The notes: generated by a model not told the origin, from the sequence alone. 64,000 nucleotides of DNA from Betaproteobacteria bacterium (GCA_013298765.1 JAAFJA010000007.1:126001-190000), one strand, 5' to 3'. Counted from the stretch's first letter, positions 52,727-61,385 are shown. Program-made: numbers and translations.

Positions 52727-53983
52727 CTAAGTTGTTTCGTTATCGCCCTGAGAAAAGCGCAACCTGAACGTTGAACCTTTGCCCAGTTCAGAGTCCACCT
52801 CCAAACGACCCCGATGCCGCTGCAGGACGTGCTTCACGATGGCGAGCCCAAGCCCCGTGCCGCCTGTGTCCCTAGAGCGCGAACGGTCAACGCGATAGAA
52901 CCTCTCAGTCAGTCGGGGCAGATGCTCGGGCGCGATGCCGAGGCCGGTATCGCGCACTTCCACGACCACCGCACCAGAGACGCGTCGCACCGACGCCGAT
53001 ATTTCGCCGCCGGGTGGTGTGTAGCGCACGGCATTGGAAAGCAGGTTTGTGAGCGCGGTGCGAAGCTCGGTTGGGCTTCCACGCATGTCAATGCCAAGAG
53101 GTGCATCGAGTGTCAATGTGTGCGAGCCCGCCGATAGCGCTGAGGCATCTTCATACGCATCGCGCAATACCGCGCCGACATCGACAGGCACTGCTTCGCT
53201 CGGGATCTGTTCGTTTTCGAGTCGAGCAAGCGTGAGCAAATCGGCGACCAGTCGCTGCATATTGGTCGTTTGTGTTTCGATCAATCCGATGTAGCGCGTG
53301 CGGTCTGTCTCGGGGAGTGGCAGATCGCGAATCGTTTCGAGGTAGCCACTCATCACGGTGAGCGGCGTGCGTAATTCATGAGACACGTTAGCGACGAAAT
53401 CGCGGCGCATACGATCAAGGCGCTCACGGTCGGTCACGTCACGAGTGAGCAAAAGTCTCGAATCGTCACGCAGAATTTCGAGCCGGAAAGAAAGTGTTCG
53501 CGAATCAATGGCAATCACGGGCTCGAGTGAACTTGGCTCTTGTAAGTAATTCAAAAACTCGGGTGCCCGAATGAGCTGACCAATCGGTTTTCCCATGTCG
53601 CGAAACGCATCGAGCTTGTGCATCACGAGCGCCGATTGATTGCACCAAACGATTCGATTCTCGCGATCAAGCAGAAACAAGCCGTCCGGAATCGCATTGG
53701 TGATTTGACGTCGCTGCGCAATTTCGGCGTCGCGATCACGCAAATTTTGTTCGCCGGCTTTGAGCTTCTCGCGCAAATGCGTGGTGAGTTCATCAAAGGC
53801 GAACGATTGCGCGGCGGGATCGCGCAAGAGTTCGCGAACATCGCGCTCTTGCCGACGCGCCATCAACAGGAAGTAAACCGCCGCACACAGAAAAAAGAGA
53901 AAGCCCACCCAGGGGGTTAGCCAGATACTGCCGCCGATCACCAGGATCGCGCAGACCGCGAAGGCGCGAGTAAGCGTTGTCAT
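52727..53983 (-). CDS. phoR: Phosphate regulon sensor histidine kinase PhoR
   Basis: A 418-residue kinase with one or two N-terminal membrane helices (FAVCAILVIGGSIWL; VGFLFFLCAAVYFLLMA). A PAS domain (ITNAIPDGLFLLDRENRIVW), a DHp domain with phospho-acceptor His in FVANVSHELRTPLTVMSGY and a complete HATPase (NLLSNAVRYTPPGGEI; DTGLGIAPEHL; GGTGLGLAIVKHVL) follow. No periplasmic sensor is present, as in PhoR, which senses through the PstSCAB-PhoU complex (not in the window). ATG 53983; phoB is 16 bp upstream. Confidence 0.92.
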   Translation of the reverse strand: MTTLTRAFAVCAILVIGGSIWLTPWVGFLFFLCAAVYFLLMARRQERDVRELLRDPAAQSFAFDELTTHLREKLKAGEQNLRDRDAEIAQRRQITNAIPDGLFLLDRENRIVWCNQSALVMHKLDAFRDMGKPIGQLIRAPEFLNYLQEPSSLEPVIAIDSRTLSFRLEILRDDSRLLLTRDVTDRERLDRMRRDFVANVSHELRTPLTVMSGYLETIRDLPLPETDRTRYIGLIETQTTNMQRLVADLLTLARLENEQIPSEAVPVDVGAVLRDAYEDASALSAGSHTLTLDAPLGIDMRGSPTELRTALTNLLSNAVRYTPPGGEISASVRRVSGAVVVEVRDTGLGIAPEHLPRLTERFYRVDRSRSRDTGGTGLGLAIVKHVLQRHRGRLEVDSELGKGSTFRLRFSQGDNETT

Positions 53984-53999
53984 GCAGGAAGTGTATCGA

Positions 54000-54686
54000 T
54001 CACGCCTTGCGTAGCCGGTAGCCACCACCACGAACCGTCTCAATCAGTCGATCATGCGCGCTCGGCTCAAGCGCTACCCGGAGCCTTCGAACATGAACAT
54101 CGACGGTGCGCTCTTCGATAAACACATGATCGCCCCACACCCCGTCAAGCAGGGCCTGACGCGTGAAAACGCGCTCTGGTCGCGACATCATGAAGCGCAG
54201 GAGCCGGAACTCTGTTGGCCCAACCTTGAGCTCGAGATCGCCCGCGCTCACACGGTGCGATACAGGGTCGAGGCGCAAGCCCGCAATCTCAAGCGCGTTG
54301 TCATTGAGTTCGGGCGCGGCGCGGCGCAGAAGCGCCTTAATTCTCGCAATCAACTCTTTAGGCGAAAACGGCTTGGTGACGTAATCATCCGCGCCCACTT
54401 CAAGGCCGAGCACTTTGTCGTCTTCGTCCGCCCGTGCGGTAAGCATCAACACGGGCAAGTCTTTCGTCCGCTCATCCCGGCGAAGCTCGCGCGCGAAATC
54501 AATGCCCGGTTTATCTGGCAACATCCAGTCGAGCACAATGAGGTCGGGCAGCGTCTCGTCCACAATGTCTCGCGCGTCTAAAACGGCAGCGACATTTTGA
54601 GTATCGAACCCGGCATGTTTACAGTGAAGCGCCACCAATTCGGCGATGGCGGGTTCGTCTTCAACGATCAGGATTTTTGCTGGCAT
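54000..54686 (-). CDS. phoB: Phosphate regulon response regulator PhoB
   Basis: A 228-residue OmpR-type regulator with a receiver domain (KILIVEDEPAIAELVALHCK; phospho-acceptor in LIVLDWMLPDKPGIDF; MLTARADE; ADDYVTKPFSPKEL). The winged helix (LKVGPTEFRLLRFMMSRPER; RQALLDGVWGDHVFIEERTV; RLIETVRGGGYRL) is typical. W/E/R residues in the WGDHVFIEERTVDVHVRRLR stretch are PhoB-specific. First gene of the phoBR operon. Confidence 0.95.
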   Translation of the reverse strand: MPAKILIVEDEPAIAELVALHCKHAGFDTQNVAAVLDARDIVDETLPDLIVLDWMLPDKPGIDFARELRRDERTKDLPVLMLTARADEDDKVLGLEVGADDYVTKPFSPKELIARIKALLRRAAPELNDNALEIAGLRLDPVSHRVSAGDLELKVGPTEFRLLRFMMSRPERVFTRQALLDGVWGDHVFIEERTVDVHVRRLRVALEPSAHDRLIETVRGGGYRLRKA

Positions 54687-54698
54687 GGAAGAGGTTTT

Positions 54699-54727
54699 AT
54701 GACAACCGTGTTACGCCGCGATGACAA
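54699..54727 (-). promoter_or_regulatory. Possible Pho-box-like repeats upstream of phoB
   Basis: Reverse strand shows TTGTCAT twice, exactly 22 bp apart, resembling CTGTCAT half-sites of a PhoB site, with a poor central half-site. It is only 12 bp from the phoB start, close for a normal promoter, so treat as tentative. Confidence 0.3.
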
Positions 54728-54739
54728 AAGACGACACTT

Positions 54740-54745
54740 TATAAT
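54740..54745 (+). promoter_or_regulatory. -10 box of the tRNA-Gly promoter
   Basis: TATAAT lies 10 bp before the mature tRNA 5' end. No good -35 element at the usual 17-bp spacing is seen. Confidence 0.6.
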
Positions 54746-54755
54746 TCGATCCTTC

Positions 54756-54829
54756 GCGGGCGTAGTTCAATGGTAGAACTGTAGCTTCCCAAGCTACTAA
54801 CGTGGGTTCGATTCCCATCGCCCGCTCCA
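54756..54829 (+). tRNA. tRNA-Gly (anticodon CCC)
   Basis: A full cloverleaf: acceptor GCGGGCG/CGCCCGC, D-loop with AATGGTAGA, anticodon stem GTAGC/GCTAC with loop TTCCCAA (anticodon CCC), T-arm GTGGG-TTCGATT-CCCAT, discriminator T and encoded CCA. The isoacceptor reads GGG codons. Its 3' half is duplicated downstream (see 54862 and 54979). Confidence 0.95.
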
Positions 54830-54834
54830 AATCC

Positions 54835-54859
54835 AAAAACGCGCGAAAGCGCGTTTTTT
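54835..54859 (+). terminator. Rho-independent terminator of tRNA-Gly
   Basis: AAAACGCGC-GAAA-GCGCGTTTTTT, a strong stem with a GAAA loop and T-run, immediately after the CCA end. Confidence 0.88.
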
Positions 54860-54861
54860 GT

Positions 54862-54886
54862 GGGCGTTGGGAAGCGAACCCACGTT
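54862..54886 (-). repeat. Inverted copy of the tRNA-Gly T-arm and acceptor
   Basis: Read on the reverse strand this is AACGTGGGTTCGCTTCCCA plus ACGCCC, matching the tRNA (54799-54823) at 23 of 25 positions in inverse orientation. Confidence 0.75.
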
Positions 54887-54978
54887 CCAGTGTTGGGTTC
54901 GACTCACCGAGCGTAAGCGAGGTTGGACGCATCGTAAGATGCGGTCGCGAAGCGACGCGGGACACGCAGTGCCCGCAC

Positions 54979-55025
54979 ATTCCCATCGCCCGCTCCAAAT
55001 CCAAAAACGCGCGAAAGCGCGTTTT
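54979..55025 (+). repeat. 47-bp direct repeat of the tRNA-Gly 3' end and terminator
   Basis: ATTCCCATCGCCCGCTCCAA and the following 27 bp through the terminator hairpin are identical to 54811-54857. The 121-bp spacer holds the inverted T-arm copy and several micro-hairpins. The layout recalls an att-type duplication at a tRNA 3' end, but no integrase is present. Confidence 0.85.
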
Positions 55026-55129
55026 GTATTTACTAGCTACGAGTTCGCGGCGAAGCTTTACGAGGTATGCGTATCTTGTGCGCAGACGGCAGCGATTCGC
55101 ACATGCGTTTATGACACGTGATTCGTCAC

Positions 55130-55240
55130 AAAATATACCTTTTAGCCCATTTATTGCATGGGATAGCGATCATAAAAATATAAACGGGCTACTACAAATT
55201 ATCTGTATTTAGCCCATATTAAGTAAAGACTAAATAGGTA
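55130..55240. repeat. A+T-rich intergenic inverted-repeat element, copy 5
   Basis: Three arms are visible: TTTTAGCCCATTTATTGC (left), ATATAAACGGGCTAC (middle, opposite sense) and TATTTAGCCCATATTAAG (right). The rest of 55026-55129 shows no gene or RNA that I can support. Confidence 0.5.
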
Positions 55241-55350
55241 AAGCTATAAAGGAAACGGTTCGCCTGTAGAACCCGCTCGGCCGAGCCTCGGCAGCCCGGT
55301 AGCGTGCGGCACAATCGCGCCACAGTTTTGTCTTCTAAGGATTGCTCGCG

Positions 55351-55707
55351 ATGGATGCCGCCACTGTAGTTCAAGCTCAGCTCGATGCTTACAACCGGAA
55401 GGACATGGAGGCTTTGCTTCAAACGTTTGCGCCAGATGCGGAGCAATACGAGCTACACGGCGCACTGTTGGCGAAGGGCCACGCCGAGATGCGCGCACGC
55501 TTCGCAATTCGATTTGCAGAGCCGAATCTGCACGCGCGATTGATCTCAAGAAACGTGATGGCGAACTTTGTGATCGATCATGAAGAAGTGACGCGTGACT
55601 TCAAAGACGGCATCGGTTGTGTGGAAATGATCTGCGTGTACGAAGTCCGCGACGGCTTGATTGTGAGGGCCAGCTACGCGCTCTCGCCGCCAAGATACCG
55701 TCGTTGA
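55351..55707 (+). CDS. NTF2-like / SnoaL-like protein
   Basis: A 118-residue alpha+beta barrel protein: VVQAQLDAYNRKDMEALLQT, FAPDAEQYELHGALLAKGHA, EMRARFAIRFAEPNLHARLI and a late strand EMICVYEVRDGLIVRASY. This is the steroid-isomerase/polyketide-cyclase-like fold; enzyme activity cannot be predicted from it. ATG 55351 is chosen over TTG 55342. It stands alone. Confidence 0.82.
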   Translation: MDAATVVQAQLDAYNRKDMEALLQTFAPDAEQYELHGALLAKGHAEMRARFAIRFAEPNLHARLISRNVMANFVIDHEEVTRDFKDGIGCVEMICVYEVRDGLIVRASYALSPPRYRR

Positions 55708-55757
55708 TGACGCTTCCGCGGTGGGCTTGAACAGGCGAACTGTGGCACGTCACTCAG

Positions 55758-56423
55758 TTACTTCGCGGGCTCCCAACTGCCGTGATCGCGAACCCGCCAC
55801 TTGCCGTTAACCGGTACCACGGTGGCTGTGCCGCGCTGTCGCTTTCCGTAGATATCGGCCTCCACAACGAGTACGGCAACACCATCGCTTACGCTTCCGC
55901 CCAGCACTTTGCAGCGCTGCGGTGAGCTTTTCGCGTTCTCTTTTTGAATCGCCCAATCGCGCTCAACCACGTCCCGCAAAGTAAGTGAGCGGCCGGCCTC
56001 GCGCGCGCGCGCCTCGACGGTTGCCGCATCTGGCAATTGCTTGTTGCGCTCGAGCCGTCGGAAATAGCTTGCAGCGTCGCGCTCAATTTCGAAGCCTCGG
56101 CAATAGCTTAGAAAGAGTCGTCCGGGTTCGCCACCGTCAGAGGAAAGTCGACGCCCCTTTCGCGCATACGAAGGAAGCTCCACCGGTGCGGCTTCCTTCG
56201 GTGGGATCGGCATTTCGATGGGCAAGGGCGGCAGGGCTGGTGGCAGTGGCGCAACTGGCGGTGGGGGTGGCACCGGTGCCTGCGCGGGTTGTGCAACCGC
56301 CGCCGGCTCGGGAGGCTTCGATTCTTCGGGCGCAGTCGCGCAGCCCACCACGAGCGATCCGCAGATCGCGGAGACCAAGGCGACCCTCATCTTTCGAGTA
56401 AGAATGGCTTTTGTATCAAGCAT
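55758..56423 (-). CDS. Lipoprotein of unknown function with Pro-rich linker
   Basis: About 221 residues. The lipobox SLVVGC marks a lipoprotein. A Pro/Ala-rich linker (VPPPPPVAPLPPALPPLP) follows, then a globular domain (RLFLSYCRGFEIERDAASYF; RDVVERDWAIQKENAKSSPQ) with two Cys. No family recognised. Start choice is open between ATG 56423 and ATG 56390, which gives a shorter n-region; neither has a good ribosome binding site. Confidence 0.68.
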   Translation of the reverse strand: MLDTKAILTRKMRVALVSAICGSLVVGCATAPEESKPPEPAAVAQPAQAPVPPPPPVAPLPPALPPLPIEMPIPPKEAAPVELPSYARKGRRLSSDGGEPGRLFLSYCRGFEIERDAASYFRRLERNKQLPDAATVEARAREAGRSLTLRDVVERDWAIQKENAKSSPQRCKVLGGSVSDGVAVLVVEADIYGKRQRGTATVVPVNGKWRVRDHGSWEPAK

Positions 56424-56518
56424 GCGCGCTGGGATCAAAATAGGGCGAGACAGTTTATTTGAAATCGTACGATCCGTGCAGGCGTGGATCAGCGCTCAGA
56501 CTTTTCCATTCGGTTGGG

Positions 56519-56986
56519 CTAGGGCGTTGCATAGTTCAAAGGCAAGATCGTCGTTTCTTTAACTTTCTCCAGCACAAATGACGACTTCACGTTGATTACC
56601 CCTGGCAGTGTGAGCACACGATCCATCAAAAACGATGTGTAGTGCTTCAGATCGGGCATCACCACTTGCATCGTGTAGTCCATCTCGCCCGAAAGCGAGT
56701 GACACCAGCTTACTTCACTCCATGTGAGAACGGCGGCCTTGAGTCGATCGCGTGCCTTGGCGTCTTTTTTGTCGAGCGCAACATCCAGATGCACAGTGAG
56801 TCCGAGCCCAATTTTCTCGGGATTCAAGAGCGCCGCATAACTCGCGATGTATCCCGCTTCTTCCAGCGCACGTACGCGGCGCAAGCACGGTGAAGCGGAG
56901 AGGTTTACTTTGTCTGCGAGTTCTATATTGGTCAATCGCCCATCACTTTGGAGCACTTCCAAAATGCGCAAATCGGTCCGATCCAT
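56519..56986 (-). CDS. Lrp/AsnC family transcriptional regulator
   Basis: A 155-residue regulator with an N-terminal helix-turn-helix (DRTDLRILEVLQSDGRLTNI; ELADKVNLSASPCLRRVRAL) and a C-terminal RAM/AsnC ligand domain (HSLSGEMDYTMQVVMPDLKH). It is divergent from hppD with a 132-bp shared region, so it most likely controls hppD and itself, with an aromatic amino acid or derivative as effector; inferred from position. ATG 56986 gives the typical MDRTD start. Confidence 0.9.
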   Translation of the reverse strand: MDRTDLRILEVLQSDGRLTNIELADKVNLSASPCLRRVRALEEAGYIASYAALLNPEKIGLGLTVHLDVALDKKDAKARDRLKAAVLTWSEVSWCHSLSGEMDYTMQVVMPDLKHYTSFLMDRVLTLPGVINVKSSFVLEKVKETTILPLNYATP

Positions 56987-57118
56987 GAAACCATACCCCG
57001 TAAAAATCACGTAATGCGCAATTATGAGCTATGAAACATTGAATCCCAGCATTTAATTGAAATCGTATTGCGTCACAATTCGTGAAAAATTTCGAGATTC
57101 AATTCGCTGGAGTAATCA

Positions 57119-58219
57119 ATGGCATCGCAATTCCAACCGTGGGACAACCCAATGCAAACCGATGGCTTCGAGTTCATCGAATTTGCCGCACCGGATCCTG
57201 CCGCCATGGGAAAACTCTTCGAGCAGATGGGCTTTGTGGCCGTGGCTAAACATCGCTCAAAGAATGTGTTGCTCTACAAGCAGGGCGATGTCAATTTCAT
57301 CCTGAATGCGGAGCAGGGTTCGTTTGCGCAAAGCTTCGCGCGCATTCACGGGCCATCAATTTGCGCGATCGCGTTTCGCGTGAAAGACGCCGCGTTTGCG
57401 TACAAACGTGCGGTTGAGCTCGGCGCGTGGGGCGTGGATGTGCATCCCGGCCCCATGGAATTAAATATTCCCGCGATCAAAGGGATCGGCGATTCGCTTC
57501 TCTACTTTGTTGATCGCTACAACGGCAACGATAAGTTTGGCGGCAATAACGTCACAATTTACGACATTGATTTCGTCCCGATCGCCGGCGCGCCGCGTGT
57601 TCCTGAAGGCGGGGGCCTGACCTATATCGATCACCTCACACACAATGTGCATCGTGGTCGGATGGCGGAATGGGCGGGCTTTTATGAGCGGCTGTTTAAT
57701 TTCCGTGAAATTCGCTACTTCGATATCGAAGGTAAGCTGACCGGATTGAAATCGAAAGCGATGACCAGCCCTTGCGGCAACATCCGTATTCCGATTAACG
57801 AATCGAGCGACGACAAATCGCAGATAGCAGAATATCTACACGCGTATCACGGCGAAGGTATTCAGCACGTCGCGCTGGGCACAAACGACATTTACGCGAC
57901 GGTAGACGTGCTCGCGAAGAAAGCCGTTCCGTTTCAAACGACGCCTGCAACTTACTACGAGCAGTTAGCAACGCGTATCCCGAACCACGGCGAAGATGTC
58001 GCGAAACTGCAAGCGCTCAACGTGCTGGTTGACGGCGCGCCGGAAGACAGCGGTTTGCTATTGCAAATCTTCACGCAGAATCTGATTGGCCCGATTTTCT
58101 TTGAAATCATTCAGAGAAAAGGTAACCAAGGATTTGGCGAGGGCAACTTCAAAGCGCTTTTTGAATCGATCGAGCTCGATCAGATTCGGCGCGGCGTATT
58201 GCAGGCACCTGAGCAGTAA
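57119..58219 (+). CDS. hppD: 4-hydroxyphenylpyruvate dioxygenase
   Basis: A 366-residue enzyme with two vicinal-oxygen-chelate halves. The iron ligands are visible as His in [10 protein letters not shown], His in [15 protein letters not shown] and Glu in [20 protein letters not shown]. The C-terminal helix ([18 protein letters not shown]) is complete. It converts 4-hydroxyphenylpyruvate to homogentisate in tyrosine breakdown; no hmgA or fahA is nearby. GGAG six bases before the ATG. Probably controlled by the divergent Lrp-type gene. Confidence 0.95.
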   Translation: MASQFQPWDNPMQTDGFEFIEFAAPDPAAMGKLFEQMGFVAVAKHRSKNVLLYKQGDVNFILNAEQGSFAQSFARIHGPSICAIAFRVKDAAFAYKRAVELGAWGVDVHPGPMELNIPAIKGIGDSLLYFVDRYNGNDKFGGNNVTIYDIDFVPIAGAPRVPEGGGLTYIDHLTHNVHRGRMAEWAGFYERLFNFREIRYFDIEGKLTGLKSKAMTSPCGNIRIPINESSDDKSQIAEYLHAYHGEGIQHVALGTNDIYATVDVLAKKAVPFQTTPATYYEQLATRIPNHGEDVAKLQALNVLVDGAPEDSGLLLQIFTQNLIGPIFFEIIQRKGNQGFGEGNFKALFESIELDQIRRGVLQAPEQ

Positions 58220-58295
58220 GTTCGATCACGCTTGCGCGCTCCCGCACGCACACGTGCGCCCATGGAAAGCGATGCATTGCCGCCTTCACCGGCGG

Positions 58296-58982
58296 CTAGC
58301 AGAAAAACGAAAGCGAAAGACCGTTGACGCGCGCGGGAATCAGCGTGACGTTCCATATCGCGAGCGCCAACAACGCAATCCCCAGACTGCGACGTACTTT
58401 CGGTTGCTTGAGTTTGCTGAGCGTTTGTTGCGACAGCAATCCGAGCGCGAGCAACACCGGCAATGTCGACACTCCAAAGGCAATCATCACCAGCGCCGCA
58501 GCAAGCGGATCGAGCGTGAGCACCGCTAAGCCCAGCGCGCTGTAGACCATCCCGCAAGGCAAAAATCCCCACAAGCCGCCTCGCAACAAATCTCCCCAGA
58601 AGCCGCCACGCGTCTGTACCAGTTGTCGCGCGCCGCTCATGCGCGTCCACACCGCGCGACCGAATGACTCTACCGGTGCATACGCCTGCTGATAGCCCAT
58701 CAAGTAGAGCGCGGAGAAAACAAGCAAGAGATTCGGGACAAGAAACCACGCTACACGAAACACTTCGTTGCGAAGAAACTGAGTCACTTCACCGGTGAGC
58801 GCGGCTGCGAGCGCGCCTAAGAGCGCATAAGTCAACACACGGCCCGCATGCGCCGCGAGCGGCTGTTTTGGCGTTGCGGTACGCGAGACAAGCGCGATTG
58901 TCGTGGGGCCGCACATCGTGGCGCAGTGGCCCGCACCCATGAGCCCGATCAGGATCGCTGCGGTGAGCAAAGAAAGCGTCAT
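58296..58982 (-). CDS. TauE/SafE-like membrane protein of the cbb3 block
   Basis: A 228-residue polytopic protein with the family motif GAGHCATMCGP near the N-terminus and GFLPCGMVYSALGLAVLT later; the Cys/His/Met motifs suggest metal handling. Members of this branch sit beside cbb3 oxidase genes and are proposed to help copper supply or cofactor assembly. It follows hemN closely (12 bp) and is the last gene of the reverse-strand respiratory block. Confidence 0.87.
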   Translation of the reverse strand: MTLSLLTAAILIGLMGAGHCATMCGPTTIALVSRTATPKQPLAAHAGRVLTYALLGALAAALTGEVTQFLRNEVFRVAWFLVPNLLLVFSALYLMGYQQAYAPVESFGRAVWTRMSGARQLVQTRGGFWGDLLRGGLWGFLPCGMVYSALGLAVLTLDPLAAALVMIAFGVSTLPVLLALGLLSQQTLSKLKQPKVRRSLGIALLALAIWNVTLIPARVNGLSLSFFC

Positions 58983-58994
58983 TGAGAGAAACGC

Positions 58995-60380
58995 TTAGGC
59001 AATGCGCGAAAAGCGGATGGGCGTTGCTTCTGGTTCGGCACTCGTCGCTTGAGTGGGGCGAGGCTGATCGCGGTAAGCATCAAACACCATCGCAACGGCA
59101 CGCAGCAACAGACGACCGTTGTCGGTGACCCGCGCGGTGTCGGGCGTTAAGCTCACCACACCGTCTTGTTCGAGACGTTGAAGCGACGTGAGTTCGCGCG
59201 CGAAGTACGACTTCGCATCGATTGAAAACTCGGCAGCGATCTCTGACCAGTGAAGCGCACCGTGGCACATGAGCTTTTCGATCACAGACGCACGCACACG
59301 GTCATCAAACGTAAGTGCGATGCCGCGATGTGTCGCAAGTTCGCCACGGCCGATACGCGTCTGGTAGACGTCGAGATCTGCGCTGTTTTGAGCGAAGAGC
59401 TCGTTGAGCTGACTGATCGCAGAAACACCAATTCCAATCAGCTGAGTCTTCGCATGCGTGCTGTAGCCCTGAAAGTTTCTGCGCAAGCTTGCATCTGCTG
59501 CAGCTTGTGCGAGCGGATCGCGCGGCCGAGCAAAGTGATCCAGACCGATCGCAACATAGCCTGCATCGACCAATCGTTCAGCTGCGTACAAAAACAAGCT
59601 GACACGCTCTTCAATACTTGGAAGAGATTCACTTGGGATACGACGCTGCGCTTTGAACCGTTCAGGAATGTGCGCGTAGTTAAAAAGTGCGACGCGATCA
59701 GGTTCGAGTGAGAGCGTGCGTTCGAGCGTTGCAGCGAACGAGTCGCGCGACTGAAGCGGCAGGCCATACACGAGATCAAAGGAAACCGACGAGAACGATG
59801 CTTCACGCGCAGCAGCCACCGCCGCGCGTGTCTGCTCGAATGACTGGGAGCGATGAATGAGTTTCTGAACGCCTTCATCAAAATCTTGTACGCCGAAGCT
59901 CACCCGATTAAACCCCAGCGCGCGCAGTGATTCCATGTATCCGTCGCTCAGGTAGCGGGGATCAATCTCGATACTCTGCTCACGATTTGGATCCAGATGC
60001 GCGTGTTTGGTCAGCGCCCTGAAAAGCGATTCGAATTGAGCGATAGAGAAAAAATTGGGCGTGCCGCCGCCAAACGCAATCTGCACCAGTTCGAGTGATG
60101 GTGCATTTTTAGCAATTAGCTCGATCTCCCGCTCTAAATGGGAAAGATAGTCATTTGCTGCACTATTCGATTTAGTGACTATTTTGTTGCAAGCGCAGTA
60201 GTAACAAAGCGAACGACAAAAAGGTATGTGTATGTAGAGCGAAGCGGGGCTCTTGACCGCAGAGAGTGCGCTAGCGTAATCCGCAGGTCCAACGAGCGAG
60301 CTGAAGCGGTCCGCAGTGGGGTAGGACGTGTAGCGCGGACCATTGAGGTCGAATCGGCGCAAGAGTGCGTCTGAAATCAC
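58995..60380 (-). CDS. hemN: Oxygen-independent coproporphyrinogen III oxidase
   Basis: About 461 residues, the usual HemN length. The radical-SAM motif is FCRSLCYYCACNK (Cys-x3-Cys-x2-Cys, with the family's extra Cys); FGGGTPNFFS, NRVSFGVQDFDEGVQKLIHR and GYSTHAKT are HemN landmarks. It makes protoporphyrinogen without oxygen, supplying haem for the cbb3 oxidase. I prefer GTG 60380, preceded by GGGAA and giving a start close to DALLRRFDLNGPRYTSYPTA; GTG 60428 is an alternative. Confidence 0.92.
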   Translation of the reverse strand: MISDALLRRFDLNGPRYTSYPTADRFSSLVGPADYASALSAVKSPASLYIHIPFCRSLCYYCACNKIVTKSNSAANDYLSHLEREIELIAKNAPSLELVQIAFGGGTPNFFSIAQFESLFRALTKHAHLDPNREQSIEIDPRYLSDGYMESLRALGFNRVSFGVQDFDEGVQKLIHRSQSFEQTRAAVAAAREASFSSVSFDLVYGLPLQSRDSFAATLERTLSLEPDRVALFNYAHIPERFKAQRRIPSESLPSIEERVSLFLYAAERLVDAGYVAIGLDHFARPRDPLAQAAADASLRRNFQGYSTHAKTQLIGIGVSAISQLNELFAQNSADLDVYQTRIGRGELATHRGIALTFDDRVRASVIEKLMCHGALHWSEIAAEFSIDAKSYFARELTSLQRLEQDGVVSLTPDTARVTDNGRLLLRAVAMVFDAYRDQPRPTQATSAEPEATPIRFSRIA

Positions 60381-60441
60381 AGGTGTTCCCGCAAAATTTG
60401 TAGGCGCAACTATCGCGAATTTCAACACATTGGAAATTGAT

Positions 60442-60696
60442 TCAAGTCAGACTTTTGTCGATGGTGCGATTCTTGTCATGTAGCCACACTGCCGCGAGCG
60501 ATGTTGCCGCGTGAATGATCCAAAACGCAAAAAAACCGACGGTGTAAGACATTTCGCGCGACAAAGGCTCTTTCGAGCCGAAAAGATGCACGTTCGCTGG
60601 ATCGATCAATGTGAACAGGACACCAACGGTGGCCGCTGCCGCAAGGAATGCCGGCCACAGCACGACGCCAAAGAGCGCAACTCGTTTCTCGTTCAT
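60442..60696 (-). CDS. Small two-helix membrane protein in the cbb3 block
   Basis: An 84-residue protein with two membrane helices (ALFGVVLWPAFLAAAATVGV; YTVGFFAFWIIHAATSLAAV) and a charged tail. AAGGAGGTT, an almost ideal Shine-Dalgarno sequence, lies six bases before the ATG at 60696, which is why I prefer it to the upstream start at 60756. Homologues are often found with cco genes; no role known. Confidence 0.72.
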   Translation of the reverse strand: MNEKRVALFGVVLWPAFLAAAATVGVLFTLIDPANVHLFGSKEPLSREMSYTVGFFAFWIIHAATSLAAVWLHDKNRTIDKSLT

Positions 60697-60876
60697 CAGC
60701 AACCTCCTTGTGGGTGCGCTCCGCGAGGGCGCTTTGTGGTTATGCATGCGCACCATGTTTCGCTAAGCGCGCAATCAGAGCTGTGGCTCACGTTACGTTC
60801 GCGCAGGCAAGCGCGCGTTTGCGGTTCACGATGGTGGCTAGTCTGTTCGAGCCGACGTGAAAGTCGAACGCCACGG

Positions 60877-61368
60877 TTAAGGAGCGCTCAATACGGCTTC
60901 TGCGCGCCACTCTTTGCGCGGCAAATCGGTCACAAGTACACGCCGCCGCTCAGTAAAGCTGTGGTCCAGCGGAATACTCACCCGATTCTTTCCGTCCGCA
61001 TTGATCACAAAACGGCGATCTTGCGATGGGTCTGCTGGATGGGCAAACGTAAATTCAACGACGGCTAAGCCTGTGCTCGCGTGAGGAAACTCGACGTCCA
61101 CACCAGTCTGGGTGCGTTTCACCTCGAAGCGATCAAACCCCAACTGATGCGCCCGCTCAGTCTTCGCAAGATGGGCATTGATTGCTTTGCCTTGTTTGTA
61201 GTAATCCTCAGCGACTAGCCCTTCGGGATGGCGCACGATGAATACAGCCGTAATCGCCGATGCCACTACCACCGAAAGCGGAAGTGCGATCAATATGCCG
61301 GGCCAGATGAGCCAATTGACCTTCTCTGGCGCATCGACGGTTTTCGGATAACTCGATTGTTGCATCAT
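60877..61368 (-). CDS. fixH: FixH/CcoH family protein
   Basis: A 163-residue protein with one N-terminal membrane helix (WPGILIALPLSVVVASAITA) and the FixH pattern FIVRHPEGLVAEDYYKQGKA followed by a periplasmic beta-sandwich. CcoH stabilises cbb3 assembly intermediates. It lies 17 bp after ccoG. Confidence 0.88.
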   Translation of the reverse strand: MMQQSSYPKTVDAPEKVNWLIWPGILIALPLSVVVASAITAVFIVRHPEGLVAEDYYKQGKAINAHLAKTERAHQLGFDRFEVKRTQTGVDVEFPHASTGLAVVEFTFAHPADPSQDRRFVINADGKNRVSIPLDHSFTERRRVLVTDLPRKEWRAEAVLSAP

Positions 61369-61385
61369 GAATCCTGGTTGGCCTG

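Noticed and set aside
54711-55004. Reverse-strand frame over the tRNA-Gly encoding MGIEPTLVAWEATVLPLNYA
   Set aside because: This string is the antisense translation of a tRNA-Gly and recurs in databases as a false gene; it carries no real protein signal.
60420-60470. TTGATTCAAG as an FNR/Anr box for hemN
   Set aside because: Only one half-site of TTGAT-N4-ATCAA is present; the second half does not match.
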